Below are positions 18,501-25,979 of a DNA stretch of 35,637 nucleotides, piece by piece. The notes beneath the pieces were generated by a model that was not told the origin of the DNA, made no database searches, and saw nothing but the letters and a program-made list of their open reading frames with translations. Position 1 is the stretch's first letter. Each line of letters begins with the position of its first letter. Both the position numbers and the translations under genes were made by a program. This DNA comes from Candidatus Omnitrophota bacterium (GTDB lineage Bacteria; Omnitrophota; Gorgyraeia; JAFGIU01): positions 1-35,637 of the forward strand of contig JAFGIU010000073.1 of assembly GCA_016929445.1 (NCBI GenBank), given 5' to 3'.

Positions 18501-21500
18501 CAAAAACGGCGAGTCCCTGATAAAGGCGCGCATCTCTCAACAACTTTCCTTCGTAGGGCCGCACTAGATTTTCGAAGAGGCTCCCTGCCGCGCCCCGCAA
18601 GAGCCCCCAGAGCGTGGTGCCGCGGCCGTTGACGCGGTCAACGGCCGAGCTAATGCCGCTCCCGGCCCGGCGGCCCATAGCGCGAAATACAGGCCTGAAG
18701 ACTCGCCTCAATCCCATCACCACAACCGGCACAACCAAAACCACCCCTGCAGCAGCAACACCCATAGCCGCGCCCGCTGCCAGACCCGCGCCCGCGCTCA
18801 GGGCAATCCCCAAGCCGGCGATTCCCGCAACAGGCACCCCAAGGATCACCGCGCTGCGCGCAGGATGCCGCAGCACCAGACGAGCCAAGCCCAGGGCCAG
18901 ATGAACCAAGAAAGGCGAGACCAGCACGAGCGGCACGGCGACGACTGCAAGAGAAAGTCCTCCCGCACTCAAGGCCGCGGCCCCGACCGCCAGACCCGCG
19001 GCAAACCCAAGGGAGCCTAAACGCACGGGCCGGGACAAAATTAGACGCACAATCCTGCGCACAACCCGCACCGGAACCAAAAGTGTTTGAACAGCCTTGA
19101 TGCCTGCAAGGGACTTGGCGCGCTCGGAAAGCCACTGCCTGAATGGCTTCAATGCTGCGTCAATTTCTGCTCGAGCCGCGGCCCACTCGGCCCGGGCTTC
19201 GCGTGCTGCCCCTGCGGTGGCCTGCCTTTCCCGCGCAAAATCTTGGCTAATAGCGGCCCTCCCTGCAGCCCATTGCTCGCCAACTTTCACTTCCGGCACC
19301 TCGATCTCTCCCAAACGGGAAGCGATTACAGGCGCAAAGATCCGGGAAAGACCCAGTACCATCAAACCTACACTCAAGGCAGGAGCCAGTTGAATCCCAG
19401 CGACCAGCGCCACGCCTGCGGCCAGAGCCGCCCCCGCAGCCACGAACACCCGCCGCTGGGTCACCCAGGCATGGAATCCCGCAAGTCCGGATGCCTGAGC
19501 GCGTTCAAGGGCCGGGGCCGTGCTGGACTTTACACGCCCCACTGCAGCCATTCCAGTCTGGTGTTCTTCCTCCGGGGAAGCCGGCCCTTGATCCCAACGG
19601 CGCCTGGCCACACCCGCGTAATACGCCAAAAAGCCCGCGGAAATATCCAACGGTGACACAAGGAACGCGGCCAGTCTCGAGAGCGGGCTGGGTCTTGTGG
19701 CCCTTTGGATATGCTTTGCAATCAGTCCGGTGCGGGGTGTGTTCTTGCTCAAAATCGGGGCAAAAAGTTCTTGTGTGTCTTCCCCGGTCAGCGGGCTGGC
19801 AGAATTCAATTGTGCCTGTAAATTCGCCGGCAGTTCAGAGTCTTCCACCCCGCGCACAGACATTAACTTGGCCGTATCCCAACGGATCGGAGTTGCGTCC
19901 TGCGCAGGTTCGGGCCACAACCAGTCCACATTGGCCACCAAGGCATAGGCCAAATTGCGGAGTTGGTCTTGATTGATCGCGCTTCCCCATTTGCGCGTTG
20001 AAGAATCCCAGGTCAGCAAGGTGCCGACGGACGCAGCGGCGGAATTTACATACAGAACCTGGTCTTCCCCCTCTTGAGCCAAAAGAACATGGACGGGTTT
20101 TCTCTCCGAGTTGAAGCCGCTCTCCTCAAAAAACCGGATTGCCCGGACAGAGGCCAAACCCGCTGACACTCTCCCAACTGCAATTGCTGCTTGGGAATTG
20201 CGGCCCAAAGTATCGGCTATCTCGTTAAAGACCTTCTCCAGTTCTGCACAGATTGGATCCCCTTGCGATAGCGCATAACCCGGAGACGGTTTCACCTTTG
20301 CCTTGCCTCTGGCAGGATCCTTGGCGTCTGCGGGGTACAAAGACCACCCTCCAGGACTGCTGAGTGGGCGCACAGCCCCTTTCCCAGGCAGGGAAACAGG
20401 CCCCACGTACGGATGAAAGGCTTTTGATTGGGCGCCTTGTGCTTTTCCATGCCACATCAAACCGCCATTCTGCATCGCTCCTATACCGTTTGCCACTCGT
20501 CCCTGTCGTTCCTGGGCATCGCTTGCGGCTTTAGCTTGTTGAACAGGATCCTCTCCCGCAGCCCAGATGCGCGCGCCCGTGGTGGCGGAGTTCCACGCCT
20601 TCCAAGACCGCACCACATCGTCTTTGCCCACCAATCGCGCCATTGCGGCAAAAGCAGTTGGAGAGCCGGCATAGGAGAGAACGGCTACAGCGTGCTTCAG
20701 CCGTGTGCCGAGAACGCCCTCTGCCGCCACCTCTTGAGCCCGGCCGCTGAGGACTGCCCGCACCACCGCAAAAGGATGGGATCGCATCAAGCTCCGGACG
20801 ATTTTCCGTGTCACATCATCTGGGGGTGCATTGCTCATCCGGCTCCGAATCAAATTCTCACGGCGATTCCACTCCTCTTGCCCCACGGAAGCTTTGAGGA
20901 CCTCTCCCAAGACTTTAGGATCGCGGCTGATTTGATCCCAGTGAAGACCAACGGCCAAAGGCATGCCCGCCAGTTCGGCAATCGCGGCAACCGCCTCCGC
21001 ATCCAGCGAAGTCCCGTAACCCGAGGCCAGAGCCTCCAGAATCATTTGATGCGAGGCCAGGGCTGACCGCAAGTCAGTGGTCCCGGGATTCAACATTTGT
21101 TGGCGCAGGTTGAGCATCAAACCGGTTTCCTTGAGCCCGTCCAGGGCTTGCTTGCGCAAACTTTCCGGCAAACCGCTACTTCCCAAAATACGCGCCAGAT
21201 GACGGACTTCCGGATTCGGCCCGGTTGCATCCAGGAAACTGGGGACTATTTCAGTGTGGGGGTTTATATTTAATCGACTTCCAAGCGAACTCAAAACCGG
21301 AACTCCCTGCTGCGCCGGGGCCAAGGCCGGGTCGGTCCATTGATTGTTCAGGACTCGGTGGACAGCAAGTTGGGTGGCGGCTTCAGCCGCATCACCGATC
21401 ATCCGGGCCTTCTCATGCCCCTGCATTTTCAAATCATTCAGGTTGTCGGAGCCTATCAGACCGCGCAAATCAGACAGCGGGATTGTGTCCCCGGTCATTC

Positions 21501-24500
21501 TGCCGCGAATCTCCTCCGCCATGGGAATCCCTCCCGGCGGCCCCTGCACCGGAACACCAAAAAGGCTGTCATAATCCCGGAAACGGATCTGCTCCAGGGT
21601 AAAGCGCTCTTTGCGCAGGAGAGAGCCCGCAGCCCAGATAGACACGGGAATCCAGGACAGATCGCCCCTCTTATCCATGACATCTTGCCAAGCCACTTCG
21701 CCCGCCACCACGCCGCAGAGCCATGCCATCTTGCTTTCCATGCTGGCCGCGGCGTTGCCGCGTTTGCCCAATTCAGCGTCCCATCCCAGGAACACGCGGT
21801 ACAGTGCCTCGTTGCGATTTTTCTCGCCGTTCATCTTGCGCTGCATGGCCCGCGCGATTTGCGGGTAGCGCTCCCAGTCCCGGAGCTGCTTGCGGCGGTA
21901 CGCGCCCAAACCAAACTGCGCGTACAAGTCCGCGTCTGCCAAAACTCCGGCCGCCTCTTCAACGCTTTGCCAATCCTCGGACACCGCAGCAAACTGAAGG
22001 CGTCCTGGATCGCTGCGCAGGGTGCGCAGCCAGTGCTGGCGCCGGCCTTCCCTATATAGGGCTTCTGCGATTAATTCAGTCTGGCCTTCATAGGCCTTAT
22101 TGAGCACAATCACATCCTGGCTTGTGACCGGATCCTTGCCTATGAAGAGAGGGCCACCCTTGAGCCCGTTCGGATGCGTGCCCCAATGCACGGCAGGCGC
22201 CTTTTGGTATCCCTTGTCCACCAGGGCAAAGGTGCTAAAGCCAAGGGCGGAAATTCCAAAGCAAAGGGCGATGACCCCCACCGGAGCCAGTAGGATGCCC
22301 GCGCCCACGGCTCCTGCAGTCCACAGAGTTTTTCCGGCCCCTGCCCAATCCTTGGTGATAAGCTGGACGGCAAAGGTGATTCCAAACACCATCACTCCCA
22401 AGGCAGTCAAGAGAGCTAATGCCAAACTCGCCGATACAGCAACCAGGAATCCTGAAGCCACTAAGGCCGTCCCCACCAGTAAAGCCGTCCCGGTGCGCAG
22501 ACCCAAACGCCCCAGAACTGAACTGACGCGGCGCAAGCCGGGGCGCAACCGCCAGCCCTGGGCCTGGGGCCAAAGGCCCTCCTGAAATTCAGAGAACACT
22601 GAAGACTCTGATTTCACCATGGGATGATCCAAGAAAAGGTCTTGGATCTCTTGCTGAGACCTTGCCAGAGATTCTGCCGCCGCATCCGGGACTGCGGAAA
22701 AATCGCCCCAGACCACTCTTTGAGGCCCGCCCAGGCGGCGCTCCTCCGCCTCGATCCACAACTGTTCCAACTTGGCTGGCGGAGGGTTCTCACCGTGAAG
22801 CACGGAGGCCAGGGTTTGAATCGCAGGCATTCGAAGCGGCTTGTCTTCATGCCTACCTTCAGGCGTAATATTCACTTCAAAGGTGGCCAGGAGTTCCAAG
22901 GTTTCTATGATTTCCGCGCGGGCCTGGGGGGCATTCTTGGGACGCAACTCGCTTAACGTCACCCCTCCCGGTGAGGTCGTGGCATGCGAATCCAGCGCCA
23001 TCGCGAGGCTACCCAATAACTCCACACTCTTTTCGCGAATCGTTTGACTTTCCTCCGGCGCCAGCTTGCCGCCCGCTGATTTCATCTGGATGTCGCGAAG
23101 GACGCGGACCAGAAGAAGGACAGGGTCGGCCTGCGCAGCTTTATCCGCTGTCCGCAGCTCTGTATCGGAGGAATAGTTCCGAATGAGCTGCACGGCTTGT
23201 ATTGCCAAGACCTCAAGCGCGCTGAAGGCCTGCTCACGCAGCTCCTGTGAAGGCAATTGCTCGTGTTGCCCCGGCTCGCCGTTGATCAAATGGCCCAGGA
23301 TTTGGATTTCTTGGGCAAGGGATTGCCACGAGCTCGGAGGATGCTGCCGGACAAAGTTTGCGTAAGCCCGAACTGCCGGGGCGGCAAGGGCCGGCGGGCC
23401 CTGGAGACAGTGTTGCAGGAAAGCACGGGCTGCCTCTGGGTTGCCGATTTCCGTGCCTTGCCCCAAGTTCCAATCCAGATACCAAGCACTGGCAATTTGA
23501 TCCTCGAGTGAAGCGGATAACAAATTCTGTATGGGTGTCCATGGCCTCTTCGCTAGGACAGATGCCCAGACCTTCTGATTCGAATTTTCGTAACGCAATA
23601 GCTCTTGATCTTCTATGCGGCCCAGCATTGCCTGAGCCACGGCATGGTGCAGGCTGCGGTCTTCCTGAAGCAACCAAGCCAAGTCCTCAGTGTTTCCCTC
23701 ACGGTGGCCTTGGGCCAAGCGCTCCCACTCATGCAACGTGTATGCAGACACACCAAAGTCCCGGGTATGAACTTCCGCGCCAAGCCGGTGAGCCCAAAGT
23801 TCGACCCATTCATCCCCCTGAAGAGCAAGCTCCTGTTCCAGACGCTCTAGGTTGGCTTTGAGTCTGGTGACCTCAGGACTTTGCAGCGCTTGAGCTCCGG
23901 CTTGTTCCAGCCGGGTGCTGAGTTCCTTTTGGTGAGCCCGGGCAAGGCCTTTGATTTTTCTCCGCCTGAGCCACGCCCCGGGACTCCGCCCGCCCAATCG
24001 CGCAACCCAGGCAAGCTCCGCCAATTCGCGGTGAATGGCTTCGGCTTGTTCAGCCTCGGAACGGCTGGCGTTCACCACAATTACGGACTTGCCGCCCACC
24101 ATCCCGTGATACGCCAATTCCTCTCCGCTGACCAAAGGCACTTGGTAAACCGGCACTGCGCTTTGATCTTCCCCCACACCCCATGCCCTTGCCTCCCGGC
24201 GCAAACCATCCAAGCCCGGAAGTTGAAGCGCCAGCGGTGCGGCCACGGCCAAAATTCCCAAGCCGATCAAAACTGCCGGAGCTGCGGCAGGAGCCGCCAG
24301 CAAGGCCATTGCCACACCCAAGCCCGCGACAGCCAGGCCTAACACCGGTGCCTGAGATCGCAGATAGGAGCTGAGGGACCAGCGAGTTCTATAATCTTCA
24401 CCGATTTGCGTATCTGGATATTGCCTTTGAGCTGCCTCAATGCGTTGCTTCTCGTTGTAGCGGTGAGCGCGCCACAAATTGCCTCCGCGAATGATCACAT

Positions 24501-25743
24501 AGCCCAGCAATCCGACCGGAGCCGCCAACGCCGCTACAGGCAACACAGCCGGAGCAAAGACAACGGCCAGGCCGGCTGCCGCTGCCAAGACTCCGACTCC
24601 GCCGATGCCCCATCGCAAACGCATGATCTGCATTCCCATGCGACGCACACCGCCCGCAAATCCGCGGGCTGTTCCCCCAGGCCACAGATTCTGATTGATG
24701 CGCTTCTGAATGCGCTGCACGCGAGGGTCTTTGGGATCTGCGGAAGGCAAGGGAAGATTCTGAAGTAAGGTTTGGACTTGGCCGCGCGAAAGAAGTGTTG
24801 CGTCATCCCGCGCCAGCGTGTCTGCCAAATCAATAGGTTTAAACTGATCCGATGGGCCCATGCTTTTTTGGGCATAGGCGGAAACGGCTGCTGGGGCGTC
24901 TGCCGATGCAGCTCCAGGCTGATCATCAAATGCAGCTTGGGCCGTTAATACAGTCCGGAAAGCCAGTGCTTGCTCAAGACCGTTAACTAAAGCCCCAGCA
25001 AGCTCCAGTGCAGGCTTTTCCGGTAAATCATTAAACACCCTTTTTAATTCCTCCGGCAGGCCTCTATAATCATCGGTTTTTTGCCACTCATTGAGGGCTT
25101 CTTGCCACACGGCTTGGCTGATCTGAGCACTGATATGGTGCTCTCTAAAAAAGCGGTCCAAATACTGTTCTTGAATCGAGACTTCTCTTGTGAAAAACTT
25201 TCCAGCGGTAACATAATTCAGTTCCTGATCACCCTGATACCGAATAACCGAAGGCCTATTTTCACTTATTTCCCGCACCAAATTTGCCAGGAAACTCGAT
25301 ATCTCAGGTTGAACCATGAGGCCCCACATTCGAACTTCAGCTTTTTCATCAAACAAATTCTTTGCTCTGAGTATCTCGAAGAAGCGCAGATAATCGTCTT
25401 TGTGCGAAGGACCAAACCAGGAGCGCGCCACTTGCCAGGCTGCCTCATCCTCTGTTTTCTGCGCTGCGGCTGCAAGCATGGCAAAGGAATAGCTGAGTTC
25501 CGGTTCTACAGAGCCTACTAGATTGGATTCTCGGAGGACCTGACGGAGCCTGGCAGCAAAGGGAGCGCTGACGGCGAGCTCGTGGGTCACAGATTGCTTC
25601 GCCTGCGGCTCGCAATGACGAGCCAGGGGTCGCAATGACTCGATGGGCGCGGCGACACTCAGGTCCACGCTCGTAAACACAAAGACCTGCGCCATGACCA
25701 CAGCGATCAACCGAAACCAAAGTTTTTGGGTGAGTTTGCTCAT
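9511..25743 (-). CDS. Giant 5,410-residue exported or membrane protein with C-terminal GHKL ATPase domain
   Basis: One uninterrupted frame begins with ATG at 25743 after an AGGA. Residues 1-32 form a signal sequence (basic start, WFRLIAVVMAQVFVF, then SVAAP), followed by SLRPLA, a sequence style I associate with Omnitrophota giants. Ala/Val-rich hydrophobic segments lie near residues 375-420, 463-510, 1085-1176, 2098-2138, 2253-2351 and 2408-2458. A diverged module recurs near residues 531, 1186, 2466 and 4404. A duplicated segment covers about 2799-2963 and 3141-3303. Gly-rich DGQGGG linkers lie near 3650, 3805 and 4110. A HATPase_c domain occupies about 4730-5020 with His4739, Glu4782/Asn4786 (N box), Asp4953-x-Gly-x-Gly (G1) and Gly4984-T-G-R-G (G2). 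Long helical stretches fill the rest. Function is unknown; surface, adhesion or predatory roles are guesses. It is transcribed alone. Confidence 0.9.
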   Translation of the reverse strand: MSKLTQKLWFRLIAVVMAQVFVFTSVDLSVAAPIESLRPLARHCEPQAKQSVTHELAVSAPFAARLRQVLRESNLVGSVEPELSYSFAMLAAAAQKTEDEAAWQVARSWFGPSHKDDYLRFFEILRAKNLFDEKAEVRMWGLMVQPEISSFLANLVREISENRPSVIRYQGDQELNYVTAGKFFTREVSIQEQYLDRFFREHHISAQISQAVWQEALNEWQKTDDYRGLPEELKRVFNDLPEKPALELAGALVNGLEQALAFRTVLTAQAAFDDQPGAASADAPAAVSAYAQKSMGPSDQFKPIDLADTLARDDATLLSRGQVQTLLQNLPLPSADPKDPRVQRIQKRINQNLWPGGTARGFAGGVRRMGMQIMRLRWGIGGVGVLAAAAGLAVVFAPAVLPVAALAAPVGLLGYVIIRGGNLWRAHRYNEKQRIEAAQRQYPDTQIGEDYRTRWSLSSYLRSQAPVLGLAVAGLGVAMALLAAPAAAPAVLIGLGILAVAAPLALQLPGLDGLRREARAWGVGEDQSAVPVYQVPLVSGEELAYHGMVGGKSVIVVNASRSEAEQAEAIHRELAELAWVARLGGRSPGAWLRRRKIKGLARAHQKELSTRLEQAGAQALQSPEVTRLKANLERLEQELALQGDEWVELWAHRLGAEVHTRDFGVSAYTLHEWERLAQGHREGNTEDLAWLLQEDRSLHHAVAQAMLGRIEDQELLRYENSNQKVWASVLAKRPWTPIQNLLSASLEDQIASAWYLDWNLGQGTEIGNPEAARAFLQHCLQGPPALAAPAVRAYANFVRQHPPSSWQSLAQEIQILGHLINGEPGQHEQLPSQELREQAFSALEVLAIQAVQLIRNYSSDTELRTADKAAQADPVLLLVRVLRDIQMKSAGGKLAPEESQTIREKSVELLGSLAMALDSHATTSPGGVTLSELRPKNAPQARAEIIETLELLATFEVNITPEGRHEDKPLRMPAIQTLASVLHGENPPPAKLEQLWIEAEERRLGGPQRVVWGDFSAVPDAAAESLARSQQEIQDLFLDHPMVKSESSVFSEFQEGLWPQAQGWRLRPGLRRVSSVLGRLGLRTGTALLVGTALVASGFLVAVSASLALALLTALGVMVFGITFAVQLITKDWAGAGKTLWTAGAVGAGILLAPVGVIALCFGISALGFSTFALVDKGYQKAPAVHWGTHPNGLKGGPLFIGKDPVTSQDVIVLNKAYEGQTELIAEALYREGRRQHWLRTLRSDPGRLQFAAVSEDWQSVEEAAGVLADADLYAQFGLGAYRRKQLRDWERYPQIARAMQRKMNGEKNRNEALYRVFLGWDAELGKRGNAAASMESKMAWLCGVVAGEVAWQDVMDKRGDLSWIPVSIWAAGSLLRKERFTLEQIRFRDYDSLFGVPVQGPPGGIPMAEEIRGRMTGDTIPLSDLRGLIGSDNLNDLKMQGHEKARMIGDAAEAATQLAVHRVLNNQWTDPALAPAQQGVPVLSSLGSRLNINPHTEIVPSFLDATGPNPEVRHLARILGSSGLPESLRKQALDGLKETGLMLNLRQQMLNPGTTDLRSALASHQMILEALASGYGTSLDAEAVAAIAELAGMPLAVGLHWDQISRDPKVLGEVLKASVGQEEWNRRENLIRSRMSNAPPDDVTRKIVRSLMRSHPFAVVRAVLSGRAQEVAAEGVLGTRLKHAVAVLSYAGSPTAFAAMARLVGKDDVVRSWKAWNSATTGARIWAAGEDPVQQAKAASDAQERQGRVANGIGAMQNGGLMWHGKAQGAQSKAFHPYVGPVSLPGKGAVRPLSSPGGWSLYPADAKDPARGKAKVKPSPGYALSQGDPICAELEKVFNEIADTLGRNSQAAIAVGRVSAGLASVRAIRFFEESGFNSERKPVHVLLAQEGEDQVLYVNSAAASVGTLLTWDSSTRKWGSAINQDQLRNLAYALVANVDWLWPEPAQDATPIRWDTAKLMSVRGVEDSELPANLQAQLNSASPLTGEDTQELFAPILSKNTPRTGLIAKHIQRATRPSPLSRLAAFLVSPLDISAGFLAYYAGVARRRWDQGPASPEEEHQTGMAAVGRVKSSTAPALERAQASGLAGFHAWVTQRRVFVAAGAALAAGVALVAGIQLAPALSVGLMVLGLSRIFAPVIASRLGEIEVPEVKVGEQWAAGRAAISQDFARERQATAGAAREARAEWAAARAEIDAALKPFRQWLSERAKSLAGIKAVQTLLVPVRVVRRIVRLILSRPVRLGSLGFAAGLAVGAAALSAGGLSLAVVAVPLVLVSPFLVHLALGLARLVLRHPARSAVILGVPVAGIAGLGIALSAGAGLAAGAAMGVAAAGVVLVVPVVVMGLRRVFRPVFRAMGRRAGSGISSAVDRVNGRGTTLWGLLRGAAGSLFENLVRPYEGKLLRDARLYQGLAVFGVGFVAFGVAVSVPLATTIVGAVGLSLVAAAVFVGAARVWLRFSPRRYYNFRQVPIYRADLGNRGEKGPPAAYMQVQLQGQTQPQWVLAINTRYDDQPAVQSAAAYQDLREIYWRERFAQHRFRILNGHLSLGRKLKLARWNAVTALHDANLRGIAGLFAGFAMRVLAGSWFKAPDFDHATNLLRKIEEDERHLAHVLGAGERVLAEGNKGKKSMASSEVSAALQDVDGRNELIEEYLKGSRGFHHKAYRRYLGAKAARAIQAHEAKVQEILVAAVNREQKLASGLATAAMGKIYASVDSQTLHTGRVSVDENGYLKDAETWDPLWVRKPGMNERIQARVTEDQTDKLTQRQADELARQLEQPLAELERQFQDIGPEAATRVREFLGIIRQSGAQVHLIQDNENIRGFVDEDGIVWISKRLATHPIAFFHEFLIEGYFRDVNLPEGLNPHTLGRGAGKDLRNLFDQNAPAWSSLSAEDLVAALETALSQNPIEKADGSTRTLTDAEKALIRYNAARGKTGRELLYGIQDEIFGPEANEAFTEELRIWAEVLRLHGDDPLDPYATFLDIYAHWRDYPQFSYAAMRNIYIRENERRGYQDPYQDGFDPKAAGAGADRYPPPNSGPSSAFMGKSYDPEGGLYDRGGVQRQSTGVSNEYTLLDADGAELRDGPGAASSPIRVRDVVDSQGRAQTVQLGQGILGTMESLRISKLHTDGVISRELADYIRGFNASGREIQLIEDNGNARGFWELTASQPVPALDNPVSLTPQAAFHPSGIGPFHEALELYGAVNPNDRPQDMPDAVTNHTRWRGVGQDVRDAHDTNEGMERARNLPDFLNALEAECVRRLTASEEGLITFNWNLGVRGRALLYGIQDEIFGPEANEAFTREMDTWAGEALLRAQYEWASEDLQAQLTEKLVSPAILVPWVRDMTARIHKYNRTIRQMPQQNRQPIDIPDFIDVFLENAEVNPDVLSWACYRMEAEGLLRPGAIGTQNLHNEAVLKRAVTKGLLAQIGRLSDSLRSDGGVGYLISYDSLITAVHHLCNVQNIHGSPEQACVVLSGVLSGEQEVSALSGEVPVRMPGRSLGIQASAARTTPSLSLPLLLREIAQAAPDSPQLLALRQALTDPASLRVWHDYFMGEIGSTSGISDADILIETASVFSYQPIGESPKDRVPLAMMHELEKLGALSGAANINDPEYFWVGLAQDILLPGLKAVFSQKPGSPRLDFESMESLTKSIQAWLTDGQGGGGEVSWETALASCSGELTLRQVSELPDWVAEEGNTGIGPGTAFAAYTYYIRLGGLPRALGDEIQSGAVALQLVSDSDYPVVLGGVDVLQESLLSRVVLEEAPNNTCNILLPFKAGNPPNYETASLRVLSNRNSTPSSRTILATKSVRLQIDGQGGGGSLKYWDDLSRAAIELHQVWGLEQVVSWQTAVDGGAHSEALCEALTSPDVLYRLVSLVRGSEYTSYHSDGDQAVDSAFRSLGPTMRDLRLPVMEGGDLAAKRQGLALLVVCYIGIRDSMESEGGNLSVEARAFRAALLDSLGLGEESFGGILRTVHERLKTDPPLAEEPPSAEAPQSWAKRLDRAYLAASQQNRIGFADVLAGVPSLLGFASEREAAVTSDIQAAGLNAIVDYLLRQKQLSLPYGKTSLHVAYALIEHIEEVLDNPPSSSRWLDSLYESLQIPAHQRSPQLAGERLLGILTGDGQGGGLSPAQVLGKVVAVRENAVVILGKILEVETNKQAEFARYLDNPLLNPRAGLARAIGAETSLNDEQLGLALVEYLLQHHHIQAIGLVIKAGGLSLGQLIHVSGRYAPGLLSLYAGQTPYLQIANAEFWARILPQDAQVVISIPTRRIRMQWPAGDLRFRQGNAPRGTLIENGNLLLDISSLLQAASQGALAITVEIKGPDGVVLWQEQRWLSHSGGRLNLAASSEGGALKDIGVWNQQELRTYDLNSLLSGAAPIAQEELRKLLDQGSHAIPAEKRSAALDQLEEGLQSLPVYITDLGEDGPPAYEGLLRDPLSGSSSRVVVLNSARRDPALRLEALYHEVQEVKWIQTLGSRLEELRQEPFAQELISELKGQYPNGDVLDGRLLERLAHRLASAEQAALFGFSTFVTGQMEGWIQGLAVDPYFLSPLINEGIGEGRASHKGLRNWAVQAGLMPETAAAAAETHENELHEFMLSLAGVRIQLPELSPGEFLVVAAHLVDAARWQPGYSKDAAQYRNRMLYLVLERAAMAAQAMDARYEEIYELIDEFEQAIPSDALNKEAREFLDPLRDTRSAYSFAPGAGQGYWQTQVAPQLQLLRDLAQGGELAQLAEGVDVRQLTHDLVNQATRQFGSPSFSYQIVDGGNTLNVQGPSLPFIARETVWEFLTNAWKYGSSTGPGDPKNVDVSLDNAILPLVLLGATVDDRISVPSEGLARGPWEAKMLRGGVSDAELAIERRITNRGSAAVVVQAELVYVEGGTEQVLSRGDPVSISPQSVEGVRVPWVLDYKEIQQKLGRGSVVLRLRQVDAGQADLDGLLCESNALEFRPVVAVSVKDQGPGLAQKSLDELRFFPLGWRAPENQETAKGTGRGLHSIHELVTASGGHLHVDSHEGGAGSGTRFTGYFPVQGKPVGLEVLMDLVEAVFHRAKNAGMLPMTYAEFARQELEIQVSGEVFQKISGLEERIAALAVDASGPLYMSGIHMFLGDRATRLQSMLEKCEELGIRPRVLIENFMRDEDPAQAFADALVAEMRTGTQINPREIKERKQALLNAVRLRWDEGSSQRQLFESLLESGVTLDRADGESMQVLVEYSDASDFSARAETTRLAFSHYDSVWMTDSSRERKAVRVIKIVLANDSDALAVLDELLREMLRFEGIPSAINIPGLRPRLSGGLGKAAASRLLGLELPRDVERSLTEIVRTADPVKARLLMDSLEREWHPAWTVEPLSGEHEELRKFVEPVVRAVNARIALARQVLNGEKTLDDWHAAAATPLPDATGTLTDAAFATVDLTSAL
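10690..11550 (-). other. GHKL (HATPase_c) domain inside the giant protein, split by an inserted domain
   Basis: The order on the protein is LTHDLVN (His4739), N box ETVWEFLTNAWKYG (Asn4786), a stretch of about 160 residues, G1 VKDQGPGL (Asp4953), G2 GTGRGLHSIHEL and the closing GSGTRFTGYFPV. In sensor kinases N and G1 boxes are only some 30 residues apart. The inserted part (RRITNRGSAAVVVQAELVYV and following) looks like a beta-sandwich. All nucleotide-binding motifs are intact, so ATP binding is plausible. Confidence 0.8.
13383..13400 (-). repeat. DGQGGG linker, copy 3 of an 18-mer
   Basis: The 18-mer CCCCCGCCCTGGCCGTCG on the plus strand encodes DGQGGG on the minus strand. It occurs around here and at 14303-14320 and 14767-14784 within the giant gene. 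This copy lies near residue 4115. Confidence 0.7.
14303..14320 (-). repeat. DGQGGG linker, copy 2 of an 18-mer
   Basis: Same exact 18-mer, encoding QIDGQGGGGSLKYW near residue 3808 of the giant protein. Confidence 0.8.
14767..14784 (-). repeat. DGQGGG linker, copy 1 of an 18-mer
   Basis: Same exact 18-mer, encoding LTDGQGGGGEVSW near residue 3653. Copies 1 and 2 are 464 bp apart and enclose one module of about 150 residues. Confidence 0.8.
15835..16330 (-). repeat. Internal duplication of the giant gene, second copy
   Basis: Encodes IQLIEDNGNARGFWEL, PFHEALELYG and GRALLYGIQDEIFGPEANEA in order, matching the copy at 16855-17345. The last segment is nearly the same in both copies at DNA level. 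The HExxxxxY pattern is not the HExxH of zinc peptidases. Confidence 0.85.
16855..17345 (-). repeat. Internal duplication of the giant gene, first copy
   Basis: Encodes VHLIQDNENIRGFVDEDG, FFHEFLIEGYF and GRELLYGIQDEIFGPEANEA. The GIQDEIFGPEANEAFT segment is identical in the two copies; the parts before it have diverged. Confidence 0.85.
25591..25640. repeat. Dispersed repeat fragment inserted in frame behind the signal sequence of the giant protein
   Basis: The minus strand reads GTCATTGCGAGCCGCAGGCG and then AAGCAATCT, translated as RHCEPQAKQS at residues 42-51. This string is a common translation of intergenic repeats in many bacteria. The 10-mer TCGCAATGAC occurs twice, 20 bp apart (25610 and 25630). 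Confidence 0.7.
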
Positions 25744-25763
25744 GAAGTCCTAGCTCAGCTTCA

Positions 25764-25817
25764 GGGACAGGTCTCGCCTACTCTTACTCCGCCAACCACT
25801 TACGCGAGGTCCGTCCC
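25764..25817. repeat. Imperfect hairpin in the giant-gene leader
   Basis: GGGACAGGTCTCGC pairs with GCGAGGTCCGTCCC (11 of 14 positions, more with G-U pairs). It lies 20 bp upstream of the start codon, inside the predicted untranslated leader. Confidence 0.6.
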
Positions 25818-25881
25818 TTCACAACGTCCTTTGATCTGACTTCTCCGGTGCCGACAACTTCAGGGATTCAAACACACAGGG

Positions 25882-25936
25882 GGGGACGGTTCTCACCTAA
25901 TTTATTATGCCAATTGGTGTTAGAGAGACCTGTCCC
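25882..25936. repeat. Second hairpin repeat in the giant-gene leader
   Basis: Outer arms GGGGACGGTTCTC and GAGAGACCTGTCCC, inner arms CACCTAATT and AATTGGTG, loop TATTATGCC. It belongs to the same family as 8058-8115. Confidence 0.65.
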
Positions 25937-25979
25937 TAGGTTTGGGCAGAATGGCCCTTACCCTGCGTATATAGGTGGA

